Below are positions 34,659-46,650 of a DNA stretch of 64,000 nt, in pieces. The notes under the pieces are model-generated. The model had not been told where the DNA came from, did not search any database, and saw nothing but the letters and a program-made list of their open reading frames with translations. Every line of letters starts with the position of its first letter. The stretch's first letter is position 1. Where the stretch lies: assembly GCA_964019155.1 (NCBI GenBank), contig OZ025240.1, positions 24,233,536 through 24,297,535 on the forward strand, in the 5' to 3' direction. The position numbers were made by a program, and so were the translations under genes. This DNA comes from Osedax fenrisi (taxonomy: Eukaryota > Annelida > Polychaeta > Sabellida > Siboglinidae).

Positions 34659-34855
34659 TAATTTAATGTTTTGGTGAATTACACATACTCAATGAATTCC
34701 TTCACTATTTACTGATCTACAATTAATTTATTATATTTTATTTCTGTACATTTATAGTTACTTTGGGAGTCAATACAAATGGAACATTTGTCCATTTAAA
34801 TATAATTTGTAGAGTAGATATGTATATATTGAATTGTTATAGATTAAAGAAGTAG

Positions 34856-35311
34856 CAAAGATTTTCCGAAGGAAAGATATAACACTTACGCGAAATCGTG
34901 TAATTCAAATTTTTATACAAAATACCCTGGTGCCACCTATAGCGGGTTACTTTTAGGAACTATGCGTTGTTTATAATGTAAATTCGTATTTAACTATACA
35001 CCTTTAAAATGTTAAATAATATGCCTTAAATTAATATTTATATGATGAAAACTAAGTGTTCATTACTAATATATAACAAACAAATATGATATTTATGTTT
35101 TAAATGCTATAAGTATATATTTAGTAAGTAAAAGTTAATTTATATTGCATGTAATTTAATAGAGCAATGAAAACATTGTTGTATGCAAACAGAGCCGAAC
35201 CTAAATTTCAAATTTCAGTGATTTCGATACTACTGCTATCAGCGGCTGGGGATATTACTAAATTACGTTGCATGCATAGGGAGTGTTATATCTTTGCTTC
35301 ACAAAATTTTG
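34856..35311 (+). mobile_element. MITE family 'CAAA', copy 1, with target duplication
   Basis: 456 bp with ends CAAAGATTTTCCGAAGG and the inverse of CAAAATTTTGTGAAGC, both leading to AAGATATAACACT. It is flanked by the direct repeat GAAGTAG (34849-34855, 35312-35318). Internal landmarks TATAGCGGGTTACTTT and AACTAAGTGTTCATTACTAA are shared by all four copies. It is non-coding. Confidence 0.85.
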
Positions 35312-35382
35312 GAAGTAGTGTACAATATATGAAGGCATGTCACAATGCACTGCATACTACATTTTACAGTTTATAATGTAAA

Positions 35383-35536
35383 TATATAGGCAGCATATGG
35401 TCTATTAATAGTGTGGTGCATAGAATTCAATTCCTTGAATCAGTTTTTTTATATTGTAAATACAAAAAAAAAACAGATTTATTCAATGTATAGAATTCAG
35501 GCTAAGACTATTAATAGACCATATGATGCCTATATA
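35383..35536. mobile_element. Small hairpin MITE
   Basis: Arms of about 28 bp with one mismatch (TATAGGCAGCATATGGTCTA on the left) enclose a second weaker inverted pair around ATAGAATTCA. It may be bordered by TA. Confidence 0.7.
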
Positions 35537-35729
35537 ATATTGTATTTATAATGTATGTATTTATGTGTATAATATACACTGTATATGTATGTGTATATGA
35601 GTATATATATATGTATGCTTACTATATTGATTATCTGATAATGACACTATTTACATCTTTAAAATAATAAAATCCAGTTACATTTAGATCATTAATATAT
35701 ATATTGTTATAAACTAACTAAATATTTAT

Positions 35730-35876
35730 ATCTCCATTCTGTTTTTCATGAAGGGCATTTTGCTATTCATTCCTGATTTGGAGAACAGACTCCATAGAGT
35801 TAGTACTGATAGCCCTCACCATGTATAACACTGGAAGTGAAATCTTTGATACAGCTCTTATTGCAACTGAATAAAT
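35730..35876 (-). pseudogene. Paralogue of the exon at 33763-33930, frameshifted
   Basis: After an acceptor (TTTATTTATTCAG) the minus strand reads AIRAVSKISLPVLYMVRAIS. A 2-bp deletion compared with 33763-33930 then shifts the frame; the original frame ends early at NE-stop, while the other frame continues WSLFSKSGMN-like. Flanking DNA (GATTATCTGATAATGA) is also shared, so the two loci are a duplicated segment of about 300 bp. Confidence 0.5.
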
Positions 35877-36544
35877 AAAATTATTATGTTACTTTGAATA
35901 TTATATTTTAAATTAGACATTTTACATTTAAATAGACATTTTACAATTTAATTTATTACTTGCATTTATTTATAGTTATTAAACAGTATAAACATTATTT
36001 TATTAGTTTTATATATTTGTTCTTTATTTTTGTTCTTACAATAATAAAGTTTCACTACCTTGGTAAATGCACATAATGAAAAAAATATCATAATTATCCG
36101 GCTAATTTTTTTGCTATATGCAAAAAGTATATGAATAAATTATGATATAATATTTGTATAAATATAATTATATATATAAGTGAAGAGACAATATAGGTGG
36201 ACATATTTTAATAATAAATATTTATATATACTTTGAAATAAATTATATTAAAAAAAAAACTAATAATAATAATGTAGCATTATATATTATCTGTATTTTA
36301 CAAAAATAAATGTATCATTGAATATAAATTTTATATAAAATGATCTTTTAATGAGGCTTTGTACTTACTATTATTCTATTAACATGTAAATGCATGTAAT
36401 GTATGCACACTGATGTACCTATTTAAATAGATTATCATGTGGACATTATATCAGTTTTATATGATATCATCCTTTTGGGATAACATATAAATTTATAAAT
36501 TATACATATATTTATAATTTTTTGTAAATATTAATATCAATTCA

Positions 36545-36741
36545 TTTTTTATATAATTAAAAATGACATTAATTATGGATTTATTCTCAGGAATTATTAA
36601 ATAATGATTTCTTTATAATTAAAAATGATATTAAATATATTAAAAATGTACTATGTAATAATTTGTTATACTAATTTTATATATTTAATAATTTCTAAGA
36701 ATAAATATATAATTAATGTAATTTTTAATTATATAAAAGAT
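36545..36741. repeat. Hairpin, about 55-bp arms
   Basis: TTATATAATTAAAAATGACA...TTATTCTCAGGAATTATTAAA is answered by its inverse at 36680-36740 with a few mismatches. Confidence 0.65.
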
Positions 36742-36774
36742 TAATTATATAATTGATTTCATTATTTTCAAAAA

Positions 36775-37073
36775 ATATATAATATTGAAAAATACATCAT
36801 ATTAATGTAAACTAATTATGATTTACAATATATTTATATTGTATATTTTAAGGGGTATCCCACTACTAGTATATTCGGCAAATTGCCGGAAATATAGTAA
36901 CTTTAAAGGGGGTACCCATTACAACTTTATAGAAAATCATTTTAAAGTTACAATATTTCCGGTAATTTGTCGGAAATACTTGTAGAGGGATACCCACTTA
37001 AAATATACAATATAAATCATAATTAGTTTAAATTAATATGATATATTTTATCTTCAATATTATATATTTTTCT
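36775..37073. mobile_element. Hairpin MITE with GGGTACCC core
   Basis: Inverted arms of about 130 bp: the left has ACTAATTATGATTTAC...GTATATTTTAAGGGGTATCC, the right its inverse with few changes. Inner arms carry GCCGGAAATATAGTAACTTT and AAAGTTACAATATTTCCGG. Confidence 0.8.
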
Positions 37074-37680
37074 TATACATACTATTAATTTTAATATATA
37101 AATTATTAATAATATTATTATTTTTTGTATATTTGATAATTTACTTTAATTCATGTTGAACATACAACAAAAAAATGTCTGTAATTTTGTTAGTTGAATG
37201 AGTGTATTATATATTATATGAAATGCTTCGCAAAATTGTTGTGTTCTTGGAAAATATTCTACGATTAAATTGAATTTTATAATTCTTATATTATATATTC
37301 TTGGTTATACACTATTACGATTTGTCATTTTTGAAACTTGTATCCAGTTAATCCTGTATCATTTTCACTATCCTCTATATATTTATATACTATTTCATCA
37401 AGTTCGCCTTCATTAAAATATCAAAGTTTACTTTAAATTATATAGCTTACTTACCATAAATTGTGATTAAAAAACTATTTAACCATATGTCTTATGGCAT
37501 TGCTCATGCACTAATTTATTGTATAGTTCACATATAACTAAAGATTAAATCTATTTTAAATAATGTCATATGGATAATTACTTTGTACAACTCTGTTATA
37601 TAAGTAATGTTTGCATATATACAATATTATAGTAACAATTCTTATATTAAATAATAAATGATTACAATATAAAGTTATAT

Positions 37681-38131
37681 CAAATATTTTGCGAAGCAAA
37701 GATATAACACTCCCTATGCATGCAACATAATTTAGTAATATCCCCTGCCTCTGCTAGCAGTAGTATCGAAATCACTGAAATAGATTTAGGTTCGGCTCTG
37801 TTTGCATACAATGTTTTCATTGCTCTATTAAATTACATTCAATATAAATTAGCTTTTACTTACTAAATATATACTTATAGCATTTAAAACATACATATAA
37901 TATTTGTTTGTTATATATTAGTAATGAACACTTAGTTTTCATCATATAAATATTAATTTATAGCATATTATTTAATATTTTAAAAGTGTATAGTTAAATA
38001 TGAATCTACATTATAAACAACACATAGTTCCTAAAAGTAACCCGCTATAGGTGGCACTGGGGTATTTTGTATACAAATTCGAATTACACGATTTCGCGCA
38101 AGTGTTATATCTTTCCTTCGGAAAATCTTTG
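37681..38131 (-). mobile_element. MITE family 'CAAA', copy 2 (inverted)
   Basis: 451 bp in the opposite orientation to 34856-35311, flanked by the direct repeat GTTATAT (37674-37680, 38132-38138). The 7-bp duplication, also seen for copy 1, supports real transposition. Confidence 0.85.
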
Positions 38132-38800
38132 GTTATATTATAATATTTATATAAAATTTATAATACACATGAGTTTATAATATACACATATAATATATAT
38201 ATATGAAATATATAAAAAAAATTATAATTATGTAAATAGAATTATATATATATAAATACAATATTATATATGATATGTCACTCCCATCTAAATATAGATC
38301 ATAGTTACTAATTTTAATTGAAATATATATTGCAAGCAATATGCATATCAGGAAGTTAAATATACACCTATATATTTAGGTCATACAAATTACGATATTT
38401 TCAAGTTGTATCATACTTAGTAATTTGATTAATTAATAACATTATGTACATATATTAGGTTATTCTTATTAATATTAGTGAATATATATGTACATTATAT
38501 AATATAGAAATAACATTTATATACTTGGATTCACATTACATTTATTATATTAAAATGAACAATTCACAGCCTCATTTATTTTGATTATTATACGTCATTT
38601 ATATTTCAAATTACTAAACCTATCTAAATATTACGATTTTTATTGTCCTTTGTAAATCTAAATGTTTGTTTATAACTTAAATAGAATCCAAAAGTTACGA
38701 AATAATTATCAATTATTTAACTATATATAATATAAAATAAAAATTGAATAAAATATTTTTTAAATTTAAAATTCAAATATCCCAGAATTTATATTTGGGA
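38132..38800. other. AT-rich DNA, no feature
   Basis: Nothing beyond simple AT sequence is seen. Confidence 0.4.
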
Positions 38801-38808
38801 TCCTACTA

Positions 38809-38877
38809 TGACGTCACAGTTCATTTTTCGTTTTATATTTCGTTTTTTGATTAAAACACATTATTTTGGTATAAATA
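38809..38877 (+). promoter_or_regulatory. CRE plus TATA box upstream of the exon at 39047
   Basis: The palindromic cAMP-response element TGACGTCA (38809-38816) is followed 54 bp later by TATAAATA (38870-38877). Their spacing and order fit an RNA polymerase II promoter for the coding exon that begins at 39047. Confidence 0.4.
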
Positions 38878-39046
38878 AGTATTATTTCAAAATGTTATGA
38901 ATATAGTTCATATTTATTTATACCATATTATATTAATATGGATAATCTATTTTCATGCATATTATGCTTAAGTGAAATTAAAATATGGCAATTTTTGAGC
39001 CTAACATCATATTTATAAATTAATAAAATAATATCAGAGATTTCAA

Positions 39047-39203
39047 ATGGATATTAGTTCATACCTGTTTCCCTTCAATATGTTGAATTGTGCAGTTTAC
39101 GGATTAAAGTATAATGCCATTTCGGATACTCGAAACAATCAAACATTGCAGAGCATAGCTAGGGTCCTCCAAGCAGTTATCCTACCTATCATTGTGTATG
39201 GAG
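39047..39203 (+). CDS. Putative first coding exon of an unrecognised gene
   Basis: ATG opens a 52-codon frame ending at a donor (GGAG|GTGTGT). It starts MDISSYLFPFNMLNC and ends QSIARVLQAVILPIIVYGG. The last part aligns with AIRAVSKISLPVLYMV of 35730-35876 (shared Arg, Leu-Pro and hydrophobic spacing). A promoter-like CRE/TATA pair lies 170-240 bp upstream. A possible second exon begins after TATTACAG at about 39669 and would end quickly at TGG-TAA. Base composition is less AT-rich than the surroundings. It sits inside the 19.6-kb element. It could instead be a relic of a retroelement C-terminus. Confidence 0.38.
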
Positions 39204-39207
39204 GTGT

Positions 39208-39246
<39 letters not shown>

Positions 39247-39515
39247 TTTGTATGTGTAATTGTATATGGAATAAATATGAAAGTTTATACAATGATTACA
39301 AAAGTAAAAGTAAGTACAGTTTGTAATTTTTCAACTTATTGGTCAATATTATTATAGATCTTTAATTTAGTTATTAAAATACATTATTATTACATATTAT
39401 ATAATCATATATTATTTATATAAATATTTAATAGATTCTTCTGTAGCTAAAAATTCAAATTTCTAATTGAATTATAGTTTTATTTATTTAGAAATAATGT
39501 TATATTAAATAAGAT

Positions 39516-39570
<55 letters not shown>

Positions 39571-39729
39571 GAAACATATAGTTTCATTTAAGACATCAAC
39601 TCCCTTTCTTGAGAGTTAAGCCTTTCTGTTAATCTCTAACCAAACATACATACAGACTATTACAGTATTTCTCAGCCAGATACCATGGTAACCATTCATA
39701 CGGCCATACCTGAGTGGGGGTGTACCTAA

Positions 39730-40938
39730 ATTTATAGATAAAATATTAAATACATCTGTTTTTATCATTTCTACAATTAAGGGTGCGAGTTAAAATATGA
39801 TTAATATTTATATTTTAACAACAAAAATGTACAGTTAATTAAAAGTATCAAATTTTTTCATGTTTAATATCTTATTTATAAATTTGTAAAATTTCTCAAA
39901 TTATATTTGTGTATTTATATCAATATAAAGTGTTTTATGAACGTAATCGATATAATAATTATTTGAAATTGATAGTAAAGTATGTATTATATTTACTTAA
40001 ATTTTATATATTAAACTTTGAATGTAATTTTCTCAAGTTTTTACTTTTTCACTTATTAACAACATGCAAATCATACTACTTTTTGATTATTATTATTTTT
40101 ATCTGAAATTGTTACTGTAAATGTATAACATATACATCTATATGAATCCTGTTGGATTTATTATATTTTATATTAATTAAATAAAGTATGATAAACATAC
40201 ATTTTAATGAAAAAAAAATAAAAATAAATAGTTAAATAATGGAGACTATTTTTTTTACACAATTTTAAATTAACTACAATTATATAAAGAAAGATCCTAT
40301 ATGATGGACGAAAGTTTCTATTGAATAAACAAAAAAGTATGTAATTATCTCAAATGTATCCTTAGCGTTTTTAGATATAGCTATAATATCATTGTTTAGA
40401 TGAACGGGAACCACTCCCCTTTAAGTATTTTATGTTTTTGATATACTATATTATTTTGAAATACTATAATTAGTTATATTTAAATTGTAGGCGGTTATGG
40501 TGCATAATCCGCACAATCCATATTTTATATATTTAATATCACTAACTATCTAGTTCACTAACTAACTAATTAACTAACTAACTCACTAGCTAACTCACTA
40601 GTGCAACTTCTTAGTATTATATAATGGAATTAATTTTATATATATATATATATAATAAACGATATAATATATGTTATCAATATTTATTCGTAGCATGACT
40701 CATGTACTATATGAAATATACATAAATTATTAATACCGTAATATATGGTATGATATATTTATATAATTTATATATATCGTTATAACATGTATACTGTACA
40801 TAAATTGTATATATATACGAACTTATAATGTAATATTATAAATAAATAGATAAATACACTTAATTATATCAACATATTATATTATATTATATTATATATA
40901 TATATAAAGTTTGGAAAAATATAAAATTATAGTAATAG
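39730..40938. other. AT-rich DNA, no gene
   Basis: Contains a CTAACTAACTAACTCACTAG-type simple repeat at 40540-40610 and (AT)n runs. Confidence 0.45.
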
Positions 40939-41420
40939 CAAATATTTTTCTAAAGAAAGATATAACTGTTATATTATAACACTTATGCGAAATCGTGTTT
41001 ATCGAATTTGTATACAAATTATTCCAGTACCACCTATATCGGGTTACTTTCAGGAACTAGGTGTTTTTTATAATGTAAATTCGTAAAAAACTATACACTT
41101 TTAAAATGTTAAATAATATGCTTTAAATTAGTATTTAATTGATGAAAACTAAGTGTTCATTACTAATATATAACAAACAAATATGATATGTATGTTTTAA
41201 ATGCTATAAGTATATATTTGGTGAGTAAATGCTAATTTATATTATATGTAATTTAATAGAGCAATGAAAACATTGTTATATGAAAAGTTTTCATATGTAA
41301 ACAGAGCCGAATCTAAATATATTTCAATGTTTCGATACTACTGTTAGCAGCGACATCAAATATTACAAATTATGTTACATGCATAGGGAGTGTTATATCT
41401 TTGCTTCGCAAAATATTTAG
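40939..41420 (+). mobile_element. MITE family 'CAAA', copy 3
   Basis: 482 bp with the same ends and internal landmarks as 34856-35311; an internal TATAACTGTTATATTATAAC duplication near the left end. Target duplications are not clear. Confidence 0.75.
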
Positions 41421-41799
41421 TATTTTATATATGTATAAACTTATATTAACATATATAACTAATATAAATTATAAAAATGTATAATTATATTATATATAAT
41501 ATATTATCTTATGATATATAATATTTGTTTTAAAACCACTTAATGATAAAGTTTATCATAACATGTATTCGTAAAGATTTACATATTTAAATGTTGTAAC
41601 AATTTGTAATCTTTTATAATTTATTAATAACATATTCTTAGTGAATAATATATACTATATATAATATAGGATCAGTTTGATATACTATAGACTATATTAT
41701 ATATTTTATATAAACAGTACTACATTTAATTTAAAAATATAAATAAGTATTAATAATAATGGATATATCAATTGATTCTGACGATAATATTATTATCTT

Positions 41800-41839
<40 letters not shown>

Positions 41840-41987
41840 TACCATATACAGTGTGTATGATAAACCATGTTATTATTTTATAATTATGATAAATTTGAAA
41901 AATATATATAATTATTATAATAATATATATATAATTATATAACTTTAAAAACCTGTCATTTAGTGAGCCGGTATTTAACAAATACTT

Positions 41988-42551
41988 CGTACACCAAGGT
42001 TTACATTTGATAATCCTAAATAAATGAATTTATATCAATTTGATAACTATACATAAAATGAATTATGATAAATTGAAATAATATACATTTATTAATTATA
42101 AATAATATGAAATTCATTTCATCATGATACATTTAAATAATACACCAAGGTTTACATTTGATAATCCTAAATAAATGAATTACCCCCAATTTGATAAATA
42201 TTATAGTTATTATAATATATGGTATCGCATACATAAAATGAATTATGATAAATTTAAATAATATATATTTATTAATTATAAATAATATGAAATTCATTTA
42301 AATAATACACCAAGTTTTACATTTGATAATCCTAAATAAATGAATTACGATCAATTTGATAACTATACATTTGATAATCCTAAATAAATGAATTACGATC
42401 AATTTGATAACTATACATAAAATGAATTATGAATCATAATTTATTATACATTTATTAATTATAAATAATATGAAATTCATTTCATCATGATACATTTAAA
42501 TAAGACATCAAGGTTTACATTTTATAATACTAAATAAATGAATTACGATCA
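41988..42551. repeat. Tandem repeat of about 150 bp (continues at 43142-43260)
   Basis: ACACCAAGGTTTACATTTGA, AATCCTAAATAAATGAATTA and ATAAATAATATGAAATTCAT recur in order about three and a half times. The array is split by the fold-back element at 42561. Confidence 0.85.
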
Positions 42552-42560
42552 ATTTTATAA

Positions 42561-43132
42561 GGGAGTTACTAAAACCCAGTTGTAATCCAGTTGTAATTTT
42601 ATAACAATGCATAATACATGTTAAACATAATTTAACACTTTGATACTATGTATATATAATATATAGTATAATATTAATATAATTATTTTATAAATTTTTA
42701 AAAAAATTACTTATATATTAATAAAACTGGATAAATTACTAGTAGTAATTTACTACTGATTTATGTATATATTAATATATAAGTCATTTTTTTTAGAAAT
42801 TTATAAAATAATTATATTAATATTATACTATATATTATATATACATAGTATCAAAGTGTTAAATTATGTTTAACATTTATTATGCATTGTTATAAAATTA
42901 CAACTGGTTTACAACTAGGCAACAAATTTATAATAACAATCTTTAAAACCTAAAATTGTACTATAAATACATTACTATTTCGAACATTTAATATCACTTA
43001 TTGATTATAATATACTTAATATTATATATATATAGTATCAAAGTATTAAAGTAATTATATTATATACAAAATACGTATTATAAAATTACAACTGGATTAC
43101 AACTGGTTTACAACTCGGTTTTAGTAACTCCC
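42561..43132. mobile_element. Fold-back element with 9-bp target duplication (MULE-like)
   Basis: The ends GGGAGTTACTAAAACC and its inverse (CGGTTTTAGTAACTCCC) are flanked by the 9-bp direct repeat ATTTTATAA (42552-42560 and 43133-43141). A 9-bp duplication is typical of Mutator-like elements. Arms carry repeated CAGTTGTAATCCAGTTGTAA. The centre (42640-42850) is a further palindrome. It is non-coding. Fragments of the family are at 3860-4035 and 9990-10175. Confidence 0.85.
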
Positions 43133-43849
43133 ATTTTATAACTTTAAAAAAAAATGAATTATGATAAATTTTAATAATACACATTTAATAATTATAAATA
43201 AAATGTATTTCATTATGAATTATGATAAATTTAAATGAGCAATATTTGATACTTATCATAATACACTATAAATAATACCTATTTTAATAATAATATATAT
43301 ATGATAAATATAAATATTATTTTAAAATTAAATGAAATTAATTTAATAAATATATATAAAACAATTGAAATAATGAAAAATATTCTTTTTCATTATAATA
43401 AGTTATTATAATAATTATAAAATAATGATTTAATCATTTTATAATTATAATATTATATTATAACCCAAAAGGATTATAACGTTAATAAACGATATTAAAT
43501 ATCGATATAACGATATTAAATATCGTTATTATTTTTAAAAATTAATTTCAAAATACGATTACGAAATTACCTTAGCAAATATAAAATAAAAGTAGTACAT
43601 ATATATTATTTTGAATATAAAATACACAATAATTTACCTTATAACTGAAGAATAATACAACTGTAAGTACATTGTAATTATTACTAAAAAAAAAGGCAAT
43701 CAATTTGACATCAGGGTTAATAATAAATAATAATAAATAATAATAACAATAATAATAGAATCTATAAAAACATGGTAGTAATTGGATATTTATATTAACA
43801 ATTGTAGCAATGGAATACCAAACTGTATAATTAACTTTAGATATATGTT

Positions 43850-43852
<3 letters not shown>

Positions 43853-43907
<55 letters not shown>
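43853..43907. repeat. (AT)n microsatellite
   Basis: AT run of about 55 bp. Confidence 0.9.
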
Positions 43908-43908
<1 letters not shown>

Positions 43909-44014
43909 TTATCTATTATAATAATCGGAACTATAGTTTATGTGAAATAGTATCATTAGGAAATTAATATTAATCATAAATTATAATATATGATACTTAA
44001 GCTATAAGCTAGGT

Positions 44015-44016
<2 letters not shown>

Positions 44017-44067
<51 letters not shown>
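44017..44067. repeat. (AT)n microsatellite
   Basis: AT run of about 50 bp. Confidence 0.9.
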
Positions 44068-44072
<5 letters not shown>

Positions 44073-44424
44073 AAATTAATTAATTAATATGTTTCTATTA
44101 CTATATAAATATTTGATTTTTATACATTATTACATAAGCAATATAATACAATACAAACCAGAGTAGACTCGTTTAGGTATTTGTCAAATAAACCATATGG
44201 TTTGAAGTAGTATTTGTTACCTATCTTTAATATTTTACAGTTATTATAATTAAAAAAATATTCAATATATATTACCCCCGGGATATTACTATATTAAAAA
44301 ATATACACGCGAATTAAAGTAGATATAGAAACTATTGAGGCATTCGTGATTTAATAGGAATTGAATATTACTATTACTTTATAAACCCTGGTATAGTTTA
44401 TATAATACACGTATTGTTATTTGT

Positions 44425-44592
44425 TATTTTTATTTGGTGGAATCCTTTCATCCCATCATGGAACTTAGATAAGTTTTCACTTTTAACCATATATGGCTCT
44501 AATGTCCCAACATTAATTAATGATCCTGACGAGGCTTGAACTCATGTCCACTGCTTGTGTGTCAGAAGCCCTAGCCACTGAGCCACACATGC
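44425..44592 (-). mobile_element. tRNA-derived SINE
   Basis: On the minus strand the head reads TGGCTCAGTGGCTAGG (A box, 44570-44585) and, 37 bp further on, GAGTTCAAGCC (B box, 44533-44543). These are the two internal RNA polymerase III promoter boxes at tRNA-like spacing. The body then runs to GGGATGAAAGGATTCCACC and an A-rich tail. It cannot be a functional tRNA because the arms do not pair. A truncated copy of the tail lies at 3782-3832. Confidence 0.85.
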
Positions 44593-44639
44593 AGTTTTAA
44601 CGTATAACCTATAGCACTAACATTTTAACATCGCAAGTC

Positions 44640-45240
44640 TAATCAATTATATCTGAGGAACACGTAAGGTTTTGGAAAGGAATGAGTACGCCGTATTCAG
44701 TATACTGAGTATACTCTCGTATAGGATCGAACATATTACAAATATCAGAACCCTTATAGAAAAGCATCTTGATTCCCATACGAATCTGTTCTATAACTTC
44801 ATTGATTTCATGAATGCATTTGACAGAGTATATCATATAGGACTGTGGTCAATACTTTAAAAGTGTGATATACATCACGAAATAATTACAACGATTAAAG
44901 CTTTATATAGTAACAATTCCAGTTCAGTCTTGATAGGTAGGTCCTATACCTATCATATATACCATAATCATCATTATAACAACATAGACAATTCGTTCAA
45001 ATCAACGGTTAGAATACATCAATGATGTCTACTATTACCTATTACCTACCCTTCAATATATTCCTAGATGAAATCATGTGAGAATTCTTAAGTACTTAAG
45101 TACAAGATAATCTAACGTCATCAATATCAATATGATGAATATTATAATTTAACAGCAAGAGATAAGTCTACTGAATTCTAGCGAGTTACTTAATCATTTA
45201 GTCATGGCGTACGTAAGTTAATAATGAGATTTTCTAATAT
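44640..45240 (+). pseudogene. LINE reverse-transcriptase fragment
   Basis: In frame at 44700-44860: RIEHITNIRTLIEKHL, then NLFYNFIDFMNAFDRVYHIG and LWSIL; then IHHEIITTIKALYSNNSSSV. Next, over further frames, an HQ-stop-CLL block stands where the family has HQGCLLSP, and ARDKS...EF lies near 45155. It matches RT blocks of a common invertebrate LINE group (usual FIDFKKAFDRVWH). Stops and frameshifts are many and the catalytic YADD part is lost. Confidence 0.8.
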
Positions 45241-45536
45241 TATATAGAAAATAGTTGACAGTGCGTATCATGTTAATTTATGTAGAGTTATCAAGGTGAG
45301 AGGTTATATTGAAACCAAGGGTAGTTATTGATTTATAAGTAGGAATATATGTTAAAAAAGGATGAGTAATTGATAGATGATAACTGTGTCTAGATAGTAT
45401 AATAGTATCAGTTTTAGTCATAATTAAGTAAATAGAGTTATGAGAGAACTATTCAGTGAGATCAGTATTACAATTAAACATATACATTTGAATCTGATCA
45501 TAATCACTATAACTAGGAAAGTACAAACACATATAT

Positions 45537-45621
45537 ATATTGTTCATTATTTATATTCTTCCTATAAAATAATTATTTCGCAAATATCCTAATATTCACT
45601 ACCATATTTATGTAGATGATC

Positions 45622-45676
<55 letters not shown>

Positions 45677-45763
45677 TAAAATATACATAAATATGGTAGT
45701 GAATATTAGGATATTTGCGAAATAATTATTTTATAGGAAGAATATAAATAATGAACAATATAG
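45537..45763. repeat. Hairpin, about 80-bp perfect arms around (AT)n
   Basis: ATTGTTCATTATTTATATTC...CACTACCATATTTATGTA is answered exactly by its inverse on the far side of an (AT)n loop (45627-45670). Confidence 0.93.
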
Positions 45764-46010
45764 GACAAATAACATAGCCCTAATATGGAAAACCATGGTA
45801 ACATAATAAGGAGATAACGATTACGAAGAGTTAATTTTCAGCGAAGAGGTTCTAAATGAAATAAAATAAATAAACCAACTGATGACTTGACCGTGTATAC
45901 CAATTTTATTAATTTGTATGTTGAAAGTAAATAATATTGTGATTGAGAATATCACTAGTTATATCACTAGTGAAATCAATAGTTTACTTATCATTGAGTT
46001 ATCTTATTAT

Positions 46011-46163
46011 TAGAGGCGCTGGGAAGATTTTGTATGTTGGGGGACCAACCAATCAAAATAAATGTTTTGGTAAAAGTGGGAGGAGGGACCTATACATAGG
46101 AGGTCCCCCTAGATTTTAAAGTGGGGGGACATATCCCCCATCCCCCTTGTTGCAGCGCCCCTA
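46011..46163. mobile_element. hAT-type MITE, 153 bp
   Basis: Ends TAGAGGCGCTG and the inverse of TAGGGGCGCTG, flanked by the perfect 8-bp direct repeat CTTATTAT (46003-46010, 46164-46171). It is GC-rich compared with its surroundings and non-coding. The ends differ from those of the hAT at 12218, so a different subfamily mobilised it. Confidence 0.93.
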
Positions 46164-46329
46164 CTTATTATACAATTAGTATACAATAACTTAAATTATT
46201 ATACGTTTAATAATTATAATAGCTTAATAATAATTGTCATATACAGGATCCTATCATCGGAAGTAATTAAGTAATTTTTGAAAAATAATTTATTAGTAGG
46301 TATACCTACTATAAACCTATATGTTTATA

Positions 46330-46650
46330 TATGAAGATATTATGGGCCATGGGTACATACTATATAATGAAGACATTATGTACAAGAGGTACATATCATC
46401 TACATAACTCGATGTAGATTATATGCTGATATTGTGTGCCACGGGTACATAATATAATGAAGAAATTATGTACCAACTTTACATATCATCTACATAACTA
46501 TATGTAGATTATATGCTGATATTATGTGCCACGGGTACATAATATATAATGAAGAAATTATGTACCAAGTGTACATATCATCTACATAACTCTATGTAGA
46601 TTATATGCTGATATTGTGTGCCACGGGTACATCATTTTATTATGTACATG
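46330..46650. repeat. Right subterminal repeats of the 19.6-kb element
   Basis: ACATATCATCTACATAACT recurs at about 46391, 46481 and 46573 (period 90-92 bp), each followed by GTAGATTATATGCTGATAT and GTGCCACGGGTACAT. Confidence 0.9.

Noticed and set aside
35167..35376. 69-residue frame in the MITE at 34856
   Set aside because: It runs over the MITE end, and the other copies of the family break it with indels.
44525..44592. tRNA gene
   Set aside because: A and B boxes are present but acceptor and anticodon arms do not pair. It is the head of a SINE.
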